Positions 44,792-54,500 of a stretch of 62,010 bases of DNA are shown here, in pieces. The stretch spans positions 1 to 62,010 of the forward strand of contig JAKOQB010000202.1 of assembly GCA_029778535.1 (NCBI GenBank), given 5' to 3'. Numbering within the stretch: position 1 is the stretch's first letter; the number at the start of each line of letters is the position of its first letter. Made by a program: the position numbers and the translations under genes. The DNA is from Pseudomonadota bacterium (GTDB lineage: Bacteria > Pseudomonadota > Gammaproteobacteria > Burkholderiales > Burkholderiaceae_F). The notes below the pieces were generated by a model. The model was not told the DNA's origin. It saw only the letters and a list, made by a program, of their open reading frames with translations, and made no database searches.

Positions 44792-46765
44792 ATGGCGCTG
44801 CAACAACTGACCGAAGAACAAGTCCGCACGTGGACGCGGGCGCAGAAGGATGAATGGTGGCTGCGCAACGTCTTTCGCGGCGACATGCCGCAACTGACGG
44901 TGCGTTCCGCGATCACCGGCTTCCTTCTCGGCGGCGTGCTCGCGGCCACGGCGCTGTACATCGCCGCCAAGACCGGCATCACGATCGGCGTCGGGCTCAC
45001 CGCGGTGATCCTCGCGTTTGCGCTCTACCGGCTGATGCACGGCGCCGGACTGGCCAAGGACTTCACGATTCTGGAGAACAACTGCACGCAGTCGATCGCC
45101 ACCGCCGCCGGCTACATGGTCGCGCCGATGGTGTCCGCGCTCGCCGCCTACATGCTGGTGACGGGGAGGATCATCCCCGCGTGGCACATGATCGCGTGGA
45201 TGTGCGTGGTGTCGATCATCGGCGTGCTGCTGGCGTTTCCGCTGAAGCGCCGCTTCATCAACGACGAGCAGTTGCCGTTTCCCGAAGGCCGCGCCAGCGG
45301 CGTGGTGCTCGACGCGCTGTACACCGGCGCGGCCAGCGCCGGCATGTTCAAGGCGCGCCTGCTCGCGGGCACCGCGCTGATCACCGGCCTGTACCAGGCG
45401 GTCATCAGCGACGGCTGGATGAAATTGCTGCAGTTCAAGCTGCTGCGGATGGACCGGTGGCTGAGTCTCAAGGAGCCGTGGACGTTCCACGAGCGGCTCG
45501 ACTCGTACTACTACGCGGGGGCGGCCAAGGTGAACGGCTACATTCCGACCATCCTCGGCACCGACATCCGCCAGCTCGGGCTGCGGCTCACGCTCGACGC
45601 CGCGATGCTTGGCGTCGGAGGACTGATGGGCATCGCGGTGGCGACGAGCTGCCTGCTCGGCGCGTTCGTCAACTACGTGATCCTGGCGCCGATCATGATC
45701 CAGGCCGGCGACATTGCGCCGCGCGTCGGGCCGGGCGGCGCGGTGGTGCCGATCTCGCGCGCCGAGATCGTCAACCAGTGGTCGCTGTGGTGGGGCGTGA
45801 CGATGATGGTGGTCGGCTCGCTGGTGAGCCTGTTCGGCCGGCCGGAGATCTTCCGCGGCCTGTTCAAGCGCGGCGCCAAGGCCGAAGGGGAGGACGTGCT
45901 GAAGCACATCGAGTTTCCGCTGTGGCTCTCGGCCATCGGCATCCCCGCCTTCAGCGTGCTCGGCGCGTGGGTCACGCACGCGTTCTTCGGCGTGCCGTGG
46001 CTGCTGTCCTTCATCTCGCTGCCGCTGATCTTCGTGCTGTCGGTGATCTGCACCAACTCGATGGCGCTGACCTCGTGGACGCCGACGGGGTCTCTGGCGA
46101 AGATCACGCAGTTCACGATGGGCGCGATCGACCGCAGCAACCCCGCGAGCAACCTGATTCCCGCCGGCATGACCTCGGAGATCGCATCCAACGCCGCCAA
46201 CCTGCTGTCCGACATCAAGCCCGGCTACATGCTCGGCGGCAAGCCGCGGCAGCAGGCGATCGGGCACGTGATCGGCATCTTCGCCGGCGCGCTCGCCTGC
46301 GTGCCGCTGTTCTTCCTGCTGTTCCTGCCGCCCGATGCCAACGGCGTGCGCTCGGCGGCGACCATCGTGTCCGAGCAGTTCGCGTTCCCCGCCGCGCTGC
46401 AGTGGAAGGGCGTGGCGGAGATCATCGCCAAGGGCGTCAGCGCGCTACCGTACTCGGCCGTCGTGGCGATGATCGTCGCCGCGGTGAGCGCGGCCGCGAT
46501 CGAGATCGCGCGCAGCGTGACCAAGGGGCGGTTCGGCCTGTCGGCGGTGTCGGTCGGGCTCGGCGTCGTGCTTCCGCCGGAAGCGACGCTAGCGATGTTC
46601 GTCGGCGCGCTGGTCTTCTGGGTGATGCGCCGCCGCCATCGCACGCTTGGCACGCGCGGGCACGAGTTCTGGGTCGAAGGCATGGAGCCGATCTGCGCCG
46701 GGCTGATCTCGGGGTCGGCGCTGGTGGGGATCGGCAATGCGATCGTCAACGTGCTGATGAACTGA
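44792..46765 (+). CDS. OPT family oligopeptide transporter
   Basis: A 657-residue membrane protein with about fourteen to sixteen helices, of the oligopeptide transporter family, which imports peptides or metal-chelate complexes with protons. Hydrophobic helices and the conserved loop SMALTSWTPTGSLAKITQFTMG, and EGRASGVVLDALYTG, match bacterial OPT proteins. It stands alone except for the hemolysin III gene 35 bp downstream. Substrate (peptide or siderophore-type) is not determinable. Confidence 0.9.
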   Translation: MALQQLTEEQVRTWTRAQKDEWWLRNVFRGDMPQLTVRSAITGFLLGGVLAATALYIAAKTGITIGVGLTAVILAFALYRLMHGAGLAKDFTILENNCTQSIATAAGYMVAPMVSALAAYMLVTGRIIPAWHMIAWMCVVSIIGVLLAFPLKRRFINDEQLPFPEGRASGVVLDALYTGAASAGMFKARLLAGTALITGLYQAVISDGWMKLLQFKLLRMDRWLSLKEPWTFHERLDSYYYAGAAKVNGYIPTILGTDIRQLGLRLTLDAAMLGVGGLMGIAVATSCLLGAFVNYVILAPIMIQAGDIAPRVGPGGAVVPISRAEIVNQWSLWWGVTMMVVGSLVSLFGRPEIFRGLFKRGAKAEGEDVLKHIEFPLWLSAIGIPAFSVLGAWVTHAFFGVPWLLSFISLPLIFVLSVICTNSMALTSWTPTGSLAKITQFTMGAIDRSNPASNLIPAGMTSEIASNAANLLSDIKPGYMLGGKPRQQAIGHVIGIFAGALACVPLFFLLFLPPDANGVRSAATIVSEQFAFPAALQWKGVAEIIAKGVSALPYSAVVAMIVAAVSAAAIEIARSVTKGRFGLSAVSVGLGVVLPPEATLAMFVGALVFWVMRRRHRTLGTRGHEFWVEGMEPICAGLISGSALVGIGNAIVNVLMN

Positions 46766-46800
46766 ATGGCACGATCGATCCGTCTTCTTGGAGGTGTCGC

Positions 46801-47412
46801 ATGTATCACGGCGAACGCCTGAACGGCATAACGCACCTGGCGGGCGCAGCGCTGGCCATCGCCGGCGCGGTCGTGCTGATCGTGCGCGCGGCAATGCTCG
46901 GCGATCCATGGCGGATCACGAGTTTCAGCATCTTCGGCGCGATGCTGGTGATCCTGTACACCACCTCGACGCTGTACCACTCGGTGCGGCCGCCGGCGAA
47001 GGACATGATGCGCCGCTTCGATCACTCCGCGATCTTCCTGCTGATCGCCGGGACCTACACGCCATTCACGCTGGTCAGCCTGCGCGGCGCGCTTGGCTGG
47101 ACCATGTTCGCGCTCGTGTGGGCCGCGGCGCTGCACGGCATCTGGCGCGCCTGGCGGCGCAACGACGACCGGCCGCAGTCGGCGCTGCCGTATGCGCTGA
47201 TGGGCTGGATGGGACTGATCGCCATCGTGCCGCTGCTGCAGGCGCTCGGCACCGCCGGCATGCTGTGGCTCGCGCTGGGCGGCGTGCTCTACACCGCCGG
47301 CATCGTCTTCTACGTCAACGACGAGCGCTGGCGCCACGCGCACGGTGTCTGGCACTTGTTCGTGATCGGTGGCAGCGCGAGCCACTTCACGGCGGTGCTG
47401 TTGTTCGTTTGA
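46801..47412 (+). CDS. Hemolysin III / YqfA family membrane protein
   Basis: A 203-residue protein with seven membrane helices and family histidines in STLYHSV (helix II) and HGVWHLFVIGGSASHF (helix VII), the pattern of the PAQR/hemolysin III superfamily. Despite the name most members are not toxins; PAQR proteins are metal-dependent membrane hydrolases. A GGAGGTG precedes the ATG. It may share a transcript with the OPT gene. Confidence 0.9.
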   Translation: MYHGERLNGITHLAGAALAIAGAVVLIVRAAMLGDPWRITSFSIFGAMLVILYTTSTLYHSVRPPAKDMMRRFDHSAIFLLIAGTYTPFTLVSLRGALGWTMFALVWAAALHGIWRAWRRNDDRPQSALPYALMGWMGLIAIVPLLQALGTAGMLWLALGGVLYTAGIVFYVNDERWRHAHGVWHLFVIGGSASHFTAVLLFV

Positions 47413-47479
47413 CGCGCGTCGCGTTCCCGCGGTGTTGCTGCAGGACCGATCGAGGACCGGATTCGGTCCGAACCGACGC

Positions 47480-47659
47480 CGCGAGGCCAAGGCCGTGCTG
47501 CAGGACGTCGAGTCATTCGAGCAGACGCAGGAAATGCTGGCGCGGCTCAAGACCCAGGCGCTCGGCAATCGTCAGGTCGAGGACGGCAGCGTCGCGCCCG
47601 CGGCGCAAGCCATCCGCCGGTTGCGTGGAAAGGGTGCAGCGCGCAAGGCTGCGGCCTGA
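47480..47659 (+). pseudogene. Remnant of a Phd/YefM-type antitoxin gene (C-terminal part)
   Basis: A stretch of about 59 codons reading REAKAVLQDVESFEQTQEML, then ALGNRQVEDGSVAPAAQAIR and a basic tail, resembles the C-terminal half of Phd/YefM antitoxins (GEAKAVLQD then YEETQE in intact genes). The DNA-binding N-terminal half is missing: the frame upstream is unrelated. No intact toxin gene follows. I infer decay of a toxin-antitoxin pair. It would be alive only if an unusual start were used. Confidence 0.5.
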
Positions 47660-48186
47660 TGGCATTCGAGGATTTGCTCAAGAAGTTGCGACGCGCAATC
47701 CGTGCCACCTTCGTGCCGGCAGGTCAACCCCACACTGATGCACGTGGCGAAGCGGCAGGGTGTGTTGCGGTTAGCCCGCCACCGCAAGCAACGCGAAGGT
47801 CTCGGCCAGCCACACACCGAGCGCGCCGGCGGGCGCAGACGCTGCGCCAGGCGGTGCTGCGTGCCCTGCCTGGAGCAGTGGCGGTCGTAGTGGACCCGGG
47901 TGCCATCGAGCGCCCGTTTGGACCGCCGCCCCATCGCTTGCACGCGAGGCTCCCAAGGCGGCGAGCCTGCACGGTCTCAAGCGCGCGCCGCATCTCGATC
48001 GCTCGGCCAGCGGGCGCTTCGTTCCCCGGCGAGCACGTACAACGCCTCGGGACCCCGATGCGTGCGCATCGCCCTCACGCTTGCGGCTGATCGCTTGCTT
48101 CGTTGACGCGAAGCCTGTTCTCGCTGGCTTTGACGACCGGCAGCAGTCCCCCTCATGCGACATCGGCGCCGCATGCGCGAGCTTGT
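47660..48186. other. Gene-free stretch with possible decayed genes
   Basis: About 530 bp with short open frames on both strands but none intact. On the minus strand near 47980-48069 a fragment HRGPEALYVLAGE resembles a cupin core, suggesting a decayed gene there. A frame beginning at 47659 directly behind the antitoxin fragment could be the ruined partner; it shows no toxin family. Treated as degraded DNA rather than as coding. Confidence 0.4.
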
Positions 48187-49518
48187 TCAATCGTCGTCGC
48201 GGTCGAATCGGCCCTTGTCACACTCGAGCCCAAACTCACCGCACACGGCGTTCTTTGCGATCCTCGCGGTCCACCTGGACGAGCGCTCCATCGTCGTGCG
48301 CCAGTGCAGTCCGCCCCACACGCGCGCGTTCGCGTTGTCGTCGTTGATCTCGTCGAGCGAGTCGTAGTTCGCGCTCGGAACCACGGGCCAGCCTACGACC
48401 TGGGCGCCCGTACTCGTGAGCGTGACCGGGAAGTCGCCGAACAGGAGTTCGAGCACCTTGGTGGCCGAGCCCGCGTAGCAGCCGTGACCCGCGGGGTACT
48501 CCGGGTGGTTCGCGCGGACCGCCGGCGTCCAGGCGGGTTCCGGATGCGTGCGCGGGTTGCCGTCCTGGTCGGCGCGCTGGATGGCCTGCCACGGCCGCCA
48601 GAACATGTGTGCGTACTTCGACTCGAAGCACGCCAGCATGGCATCGCCGGTCGCGACCGAGAACGCGGCGAGCGTTCGCGCAGCCTCGAACTCGTCGAGC
48701 CCGCGTGCCGCCACGATGTCACGCACGTTGCGCGACCACAGCGTGAAACCGCTTTCCGACCAGAACTGAACGACGTTGGTCATCGCGGGCGTACGGGTCG
48801 TGCTGGTCAGCGAGCCGTAGGCCTTCGTCTCCTCGAAGTCACGCCTGTACCTGCCGCTGGTGAGGTGCGGCGGAGGCTTGATCCGACGCGCGTCAGGCGA
48901 CGACGCGGTCAACGGCATCGTGAAGGCCATGGCGTAGTCGTTCGCGCCGGCGGTGGCATAGGGCGTGGCCGCCGGGACGGACTGCCAGACGCCGGGATTC
49001 GCCGCCGGATTCGAGTACGTGGCGGTGTTGTAGAAATTGTCATTCGAACGTGCGGCGAGCACGGCTTGCGCTGTCGCCTCGCCAACCGCGATGCCATCGG
49101 TCTTGGCCTGACCTGCTGGAATCCCGGCGAGGTACGCGTCGTATGCGTTCCGGTAGTTCGAGCGTGCTGTCTGATTGCTGTTGACGCGCTCGTAGCCGAC
49201 GCGAAACGCCGCGGTGGCGATCGCCGCGTTCAAGTCTGCACCGGTGGGAGCGACGATGTCGGCGAGGAACGGCTTGGCCGGCCGCTTGTTCTTCGACTCA
49301 GCGTTGCGAACCGCGACAATTGCGTCGTAGACGGCGACCTGGATCAAGGCCATCGTATAAGCCTGCGCGGCGTTGCCACGGCCCGTGAACGCGGCGACCA
49401 ACGTCTGCGCATGGGCGTGCCATTGGGTCACCGCATGCTGTTGGGCGAGGGCCGGCGGCGCCGGGGCAAGCAGCGCTGCTGATAGCGCCGCCAACGTCGT
49501 CAGAATTGGCTTCTTCAT
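48187..49518 (-). CDS. Vanadium-dependent haloperoxidase-like exported protein
   Basis: A 443-residue protein with a signal peptide (cleavage after ALA near residue 25). It carries the vanadate/phosphate site of the PAP2/haloperoxidase superfamily: K301-x6-R308-P309, PAGH at 342-345 (Ser of PSGH replaced by Ala), and R399-x5-H405. The Asp normally four residues after the last His is not present (HWRTT). It may be a haloperoxidase or acid phosphatase; I cannot choose. It is divergent from a CadC-like regulator, 140 bp away. Confidence 0.82.
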   Translation of the reverse strand: MKKPILTTLAALSAALLAPAPPALAQQHAVTQWHAHAQTLVAAFTGRGNAAQAYTMALIQVAVYDAIVAVRNAESKNKRPAKPFLADIVAPTGADLNAAIATAAFRVGYERVNSNQTARSNYRNAYDAYLAGIPAGQAKTDGIAVGEATAQAVLAARSNDNFYNTATYSNPAANPGVWQSVPAATPYATAGANDYAMAFTMPLTASSPDARRIKPPPHLTSGRYRRDFEETKAYGSLTSTTRTPAMTNVVQFWSESGFTLWSRNVRDIVAARGLDEFEAARTLAAFSVATGDAMLACFESKYAHMFWRPWQAIQRADQDGNPRTHPEPAWTPAVRANHPEYPAGHGCYAGSATKVLELLFGDFPVTLTSTGAQVVGWPVVPSANYDSLDEINDDNANARVWGGLHWRTTMERSSRWTARIAKNAVCGEFGLECDKGRFDRDDD

Positions 49519-49658
49519 GGGATTCCTCGTTCAATTCGGGTTTCGCAAACTTCCCTCGCGCGCGATGCACAGCGGCGCGCTTGCCCAACAATGGCGCCTT
49601 GCCGCGGTGAAGTCCCCACGAAACAGTTAACTTTCGGTGAACGATCGATGGCATCGGC

Positions 49659-51365
49659 GTGAACACGCGAGATGAATCAGTCTTCGACGCTCAGCCGGCC
49701 GCGCTGCGGGTTGGCGAATGGGACGTTGCGCCGGAACTGAATCAGATCAGCCGCGCCGGCGAGTGCGTTCGCCTTGAGCCCAAAGCGATCGAGCTGCTGG
49801 CCTTTCTGGCGCAGCGCGCGGGCGAAGTCGTCAGCCGTGAGGAGCTGCTGACCGCGCTATGGCCGGGCGTCATCGTCGGGGACAACGCCTTGACGCAGGT
49901 CGTCGCCAAGTTGCGCAAGGCCTTGGGCGATACCGCACGCAAGCCGACCTACATCGAGGCGATTTCCAAGCGCGGCTATCGACTGATATCGGAAGTCGAA
50001 CGGCAAGCACGCGCGGTGCAACAACGAGCACCGGACGAAGCGCACGGTCTTGGTGGGTCCCGTCCCCCGTTGCGGCGCTGGGTTGTTGCTGGCTCACTGG
50101 CCGCGCTGGCGGTTGCCGCCACCGTCTGGTTTGCCCAGCGGCCGGCCGATGACGATGTGTCGTCACCCCCGGTCCGGCCCCCATCGGCGCCTCAGGCCAC
50201 CCGGCTGCCGATGGTGATCGTGCGGCCGATCGAAGCGATCGGCGAGGACTCGGAAAAGCTGATCGCGCGCGGTCTGACGTCAGACCTGGTCAGCGATCTG
50301 TTGAAGGTCTCTGGGCTGTGGGTGGTCAGCGGGGACGGGCCGGCTGGTGCAACGTTGCGCGAAGGTGAAAAGCTGTCCAGCCCGGGAGCCGGCCGATATG
50401 CGCTGTCCGGGACGCTGCAGTCCGACGGCACGGCGCTGCGATTGCACGTTCGGCTCGTCGATGTCGACGCGGGACGGGAACTCTGGTCGCAGCGCTTCGA
50501 GCGCGAGGTGCGCGAACTGTTTGCGGTGCAGGACGAACTGGCGCGCAGCATCCTCGAGCAGTTGCCGATCAAGGTCAGCCAAGCGGAAACGGCGAGCCTC
50601 GCCCGACGTTACACGCGCAACGTCGCCGCCTACGAGCACTTCCTGCACGGCCAGGCTGCAGTGCTGGCGCGCCGCCGCGAGCAAAATGACCTCGCGCGCA
50701 AGCGGTACTGGCAGGCGATCGAACTCGACCCTGCGTTTTCGCGCGCCTACGCCGGGCTGGCAATGACCTATGCGCTCGCCTACCAACTGGGATGGGACGG
50801 CGAAGCGGCGCTCAGCCGGGCGGTCGAGTTCGCCGCAACCGCGGAACAGATGAGCCCGGACATGCCGGACGCACACTGGGTGCTCGGATTCGTCGAGACG
50901 CAGCGGCGCCGTCATGCTGACGCGATCAGGCATCTGCAGCGCGCCCTGCGCCTTAATCCGTCATACGCCGACGCTTACGCCCTGATGGGCGGCATCAAAA
51001 CGTACACCGGCCAGCCGGCCGAGGGCGTATCGCTGCTGCGCACTGCATTGCGGCTGAATCCGGACGCGGGATCGCTTTATTTTCTGCTGCTGGGTCGTGC
51101 TCTTTACTTTCTCGGTGACTACGAGCAGGCGCGGGTCAACCTCGAGCAGGCGTTGGCGCGCAATGCCGACAACGTCGAGGCGCGTGTATATCTGGCACTC
51201 GTTCTGGGCCAGCTCGGCGATCACGAAGGCGCGGCCTGGCAGGCCGACGAGATCCGGGTCGTCGAGCCGAACTTCAGCGCGAGCCGCTGGCTGGCGACCT
51301 ATCCGATGACGGACAAGCAGCAGAAGGAACGCCTGGCGCAGGCCCTGCTGCCGCTCGGGCTGTAA
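49659..51365 (+). CDS. CadC-type transcriptional regulator with TPR domain
   Basis: A 568-residue protein starting at GTG. An OmpR/PhoB-type winged helix fills about residues 15-112 (ALTQVVAKLRKALGD and YIEAISKRGYRL), one membrane helix lies at about 141-159, and the C-terminal half has an adenylate cyclase-like/TolB-like N-part (LSSPGAGRYALSGTLQSDG) and TPRs over about 320-560. This is a one-component membrane-bound regulator. It is divergent from the haloperoxidase gene, which is the obvious candidate target. Confidence 0.85.
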   Translation: MNTRDESVFDAQPAALRVGEWDVAPELNQISRAGECVRLEPKAIELLAFLAQRAGEVVSREELLTALWPGVIVGDNALTQVVAKLRKALGDTARKPTYIEAISKRGYRLISEVERQARAVQQRAPDEAHGLGGSRPPLRRWVVAGSLAALAVAATVWFAQRPADDDVSSPPVRPPSAPQATRLPMVIVRPIEAIGEDSEKLIARGLTSDLVSDLLKVSGLWVVSGDGPAGATLREGEKLSSPGAGRYALSGTLQSDGTALRLHVRLVDVDAGRELWSQRFEREVRELFAVQDELARSILEQLPIKVSQAETASLARRYTRNVAAYEHFLHGQAAVLARRREQNDLARKRYWQAIELDPAFSRAYAGLAMTYALAYQLGWDGEAALSRAVEFAATAEQMSPDMPDAHWVLGFVETQRRRHADAIRHLQRALRLNPSYADAYALMGGIKTYTGQPAEGVSLLRTALRLNPDAGSLYFLLLGRALYFLGDYEQARVNLEQALARNADNVEARVYLALVLGQLGDHEGAAWQADEIRVVEPNFSASRWLATYPMTDKQQKERLAQALLPLGL

Positions 51366-51528
51366 GCGGCGCCGACGCCGGCTGACTCCCCATGGTCAGA
51401 CGACCCGGGTTCCGCGTCCGCCAACATTTCGCGCCGGCGCGCGCGAACGTGAGCAAGCTCTTCGCGACTCTTCCGTTGTTGTTCCGGAGCGCATATCCAC
51501 TCGTCGGCAGGCCGCTTGCGCAATTGCG

Positions 51529-54500
51529 CTACGAACACTGCCCCGTCCACCCGCACGCCGTGCAGAACTCGCAGCCGTCGCGCTTGATCATCGCCGCCGC
51601 GTGGCAGCTCGGGCACACCTTGCCCTTGATCGGCGCGGTCTCGTTCTCGATGATCTTCACCGCGTCGGGCAGCGCGAGGATGCCGGCAGACTGAATCGCG
51701 CGGCCTTCGTCGTCGAGGATGCCGAGCACCTTGTAGCGGTGCAGCAGCAGCGTGGCGATGTACGCGACCGTGCTCGGATACAGCGCCGACTTCTCCTCGC
51801 CCGGCACCGGCGCCCAGAACTCGCCGTTCTGCTCGCCGAAATTGAGCAGTTTCTTCAGCTTCAGGCCGATCCAGTTCGGGTCCATCACGCGCATGTCGAG
51901 CGAGATCAGCTTGCATAGCCCGTCGAGCACCTTCGGATACTCGCCCGCGAGCCAGATCGAGTAGGGGCGGCGGCTGCCGTCGGGCAGTTGCAGCTCCTTC
52001 ACGCCGAGCACGAAGTCGTCGCCGGTGTTGGCGTTGGCCACGTCGACCGTCCAGCTCATCGTGCCGCGCGGGCCGGCCTTCGGCTCTTTCTTGCTGAACA
52101 ACGCATTCATCATCGGCGTCGGAATCGGCAGCAGCTGCTGTTCCAGGTCGCGGAACACGCCAAGCTGCTCGCATCTCCAGCGCACGATGTTGGCGAACGC
52201 GGCGACCACGCCGTTCTGCCACTTCAGCTCGCCGGTGGGCGGCATCGGCAGCATGAAGCCCTGCTCGTCGCGCGCCTTGGCGAGCGCGTCGAGCTTCATC
52301 TTCAGCCACGCGCGGTCCTCGCTGCGCATGTCCATCGACAGGGCTTTGGCGATCGCGCCCAGCCCGCGCGGCTGCTCGGCGCCATTGACCCAGACCTCGA
52401 ACGGCATCGGCCTGCCGCCGTTGCTTTCCACCTGGCCGATGAAGATCGCGAATCTTTCGTTGCGTCCGGGCACCTCGACCATGTAGGTCCACGCCATGTT
52501 GCCTTCGGCGAGATCCGGCCGGCTCGGCCACTTGAGGCTCGCCAGCGCCGGCTGCGGCGCCGAATCCAGCCGCACGCGGCGGTCGGGGTCGTCCTTCAGA
52601 TCCTGCGGCTCCTGCGTCTCGGCGTCCTTCTTCACTTCGAGCACCGAGCCGATCACGGCATTGGGCCGGTACGTGGTGATGCCCTTCAGCCCCGCCTTCC
52701 ACGCCTCGAAGTACAGGTTCTTGAATTCCTCGAACGGATAGTCCTCGGGCACGTTCACCGTCTTGCTGACCGCGGCGTCGATGTACGGCTGCACGGCGGC
52801 GATCATCTTCATGTGATCGAGCGCGGTCATCTCCAGCGCGTGCACGAACGACGGCGGCAGATGGTGCGCGTCGCCGCCGAGATGGCGGTACATCCGGTAC
52901 GCGTAGTCCTCGACCACGTATTCCTGCTTGCTGCCGTCGGGCATGCGCTTCTTGCGGATGTAGGTCCAGGAGAACGTCGGCTCGATGCCGCCCGACGCGT
53001 TGCCCGCGAACGCGAGCGATATCGTGCCGGTCGGCGCGATCGACAGCAGGTGCGAGTTGCGTGTGCCGTGCACGCGGATCTGCGCCTTCAGATGATCCGG
53101 CAGGCGCGACGCGCAGTGCGGTGCGGCCAGGAATCGGTCGGCGTCGAACAGCGGGAAACGACCCTTTTCCTTCGCCAGATCGACCGACGCCTCGTACGAG
53201 GCGTCGCGCATCGCGCGCGCGATGTCGCCGGCGAGCGCGAGCCCCGCGTCCGAGTCGTAGCGCAGGTTCAGCATCGTCAGCGTGTTGGCGAGCCCGGTGA
53301 AGCCGAGCCCGACGCGGCGCTTGTTCATCGCCTCGCGGTTCTGCTCCGGCAGCGGCCACAGCGTGGCGTCGAGCACGTTGTCGAGGGCGCGGATCGACAG
53401 CTTGACCACGTCGCGAAAGCGCGCGAAATCGAACCCCGCGCCGTCACCGAACGGATCGTTCACGAAGCGCGTGAGGTTGATCGAACCCAGGCAGCAGCAG
53501 CCGTAGGGCGGGAGGGGCTGTTCGCCGCACTGCCCTGTGACCAGCCCGTTGAAGATCACCGCGTTGCCGTCCGGCTGCGTGGTGTCGAACACCGCCTCGC
53601 AGCCGACGTAGGTGATCGACGCGACTTTCGACGCGAAGCGCTGCGTCTTGCGCAGCACCTTGTCGGCGGCCCAAGCGGCGTACTTCGCGTTCTTTGATTC
53701 GCCGAGAAAACCGATCTCTCGCATGAAACGGTCGCGCGACTCGCCGTCGATGATCAGCTCGTAGTCCGCCTGGCACGCGTACTCACGCTTGCCGCCGCGA
53801 CCATCGGGCAGCACTCGCACGCCCGCTGCGCGCCGCTTGTGAATGCGGCAGAAGACGCCGAAGTTCGCGAGCAATTGCTGCACGTCCTTCAGCAGCGACT
53901 CGTGGCTGGATGCCAGCCGGATCGAGCAGCTCCGGCTCGAACTTGAGACGTTGACCGTTCCATCGGTCTGGAACAGTCCGCGCAGATAGGCGCGCACGCA
54001 CGCCTCGGTGCCGCGCCAGATGACCTCGGGCACGCTGTGCTTGGTCTTCGCACTGAAGCCGAAATGTTCGAGCGCGCGCGCCAGCAATACGGATCGGATG
54101 AACGCGTGATTGCGTGCGGGAACCGCAACGGGCGTGACCTCGTAGTCGCGCGATCGATCGGCCATTCCGGCGATCATCGCGTTGACGTATCCGGCCACAA
54201 CCGGCGCGAGCGCGCGATCTTCGCCCCAGAAGTTGAGGATCGCCGCCTGTTCGCCTTTCCCGCGGTTTGTGAAATGCCCGTCGCCGGTGATCAGCCCGAC
54301 CAGCAGGCCCAGTTCCTCGCTGCCCTCCGTGCCGAACTGCCCCTTGCCGGACTGCACCAGCAGTTCATCGCCGGGCTTCAGGTCGCGCAGCTTGACCTTT
54401 CCGCGCGTGGTGAAGAAGTCGTGCCATTCGGTGGCCTTGATCTCGTAGCCCGCCTCGGTCACGACGCGATATACGTCGGCCGACGCGGCGGTCAAAAAGG

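Noticed and set aside
44279..46267. Minus-strand 662-residue open frame opposite the OPT transporter
   Set aside because: Antisense to a clear membrane transporter; the translation has His/Arg/Gln-rich text without motifs.
47572..48190. Several overlapping minus-strand frames of 65-139 residues
   Set aside because: They overlap each other in different frames and have no intact domain; best explained as decayed DNA.
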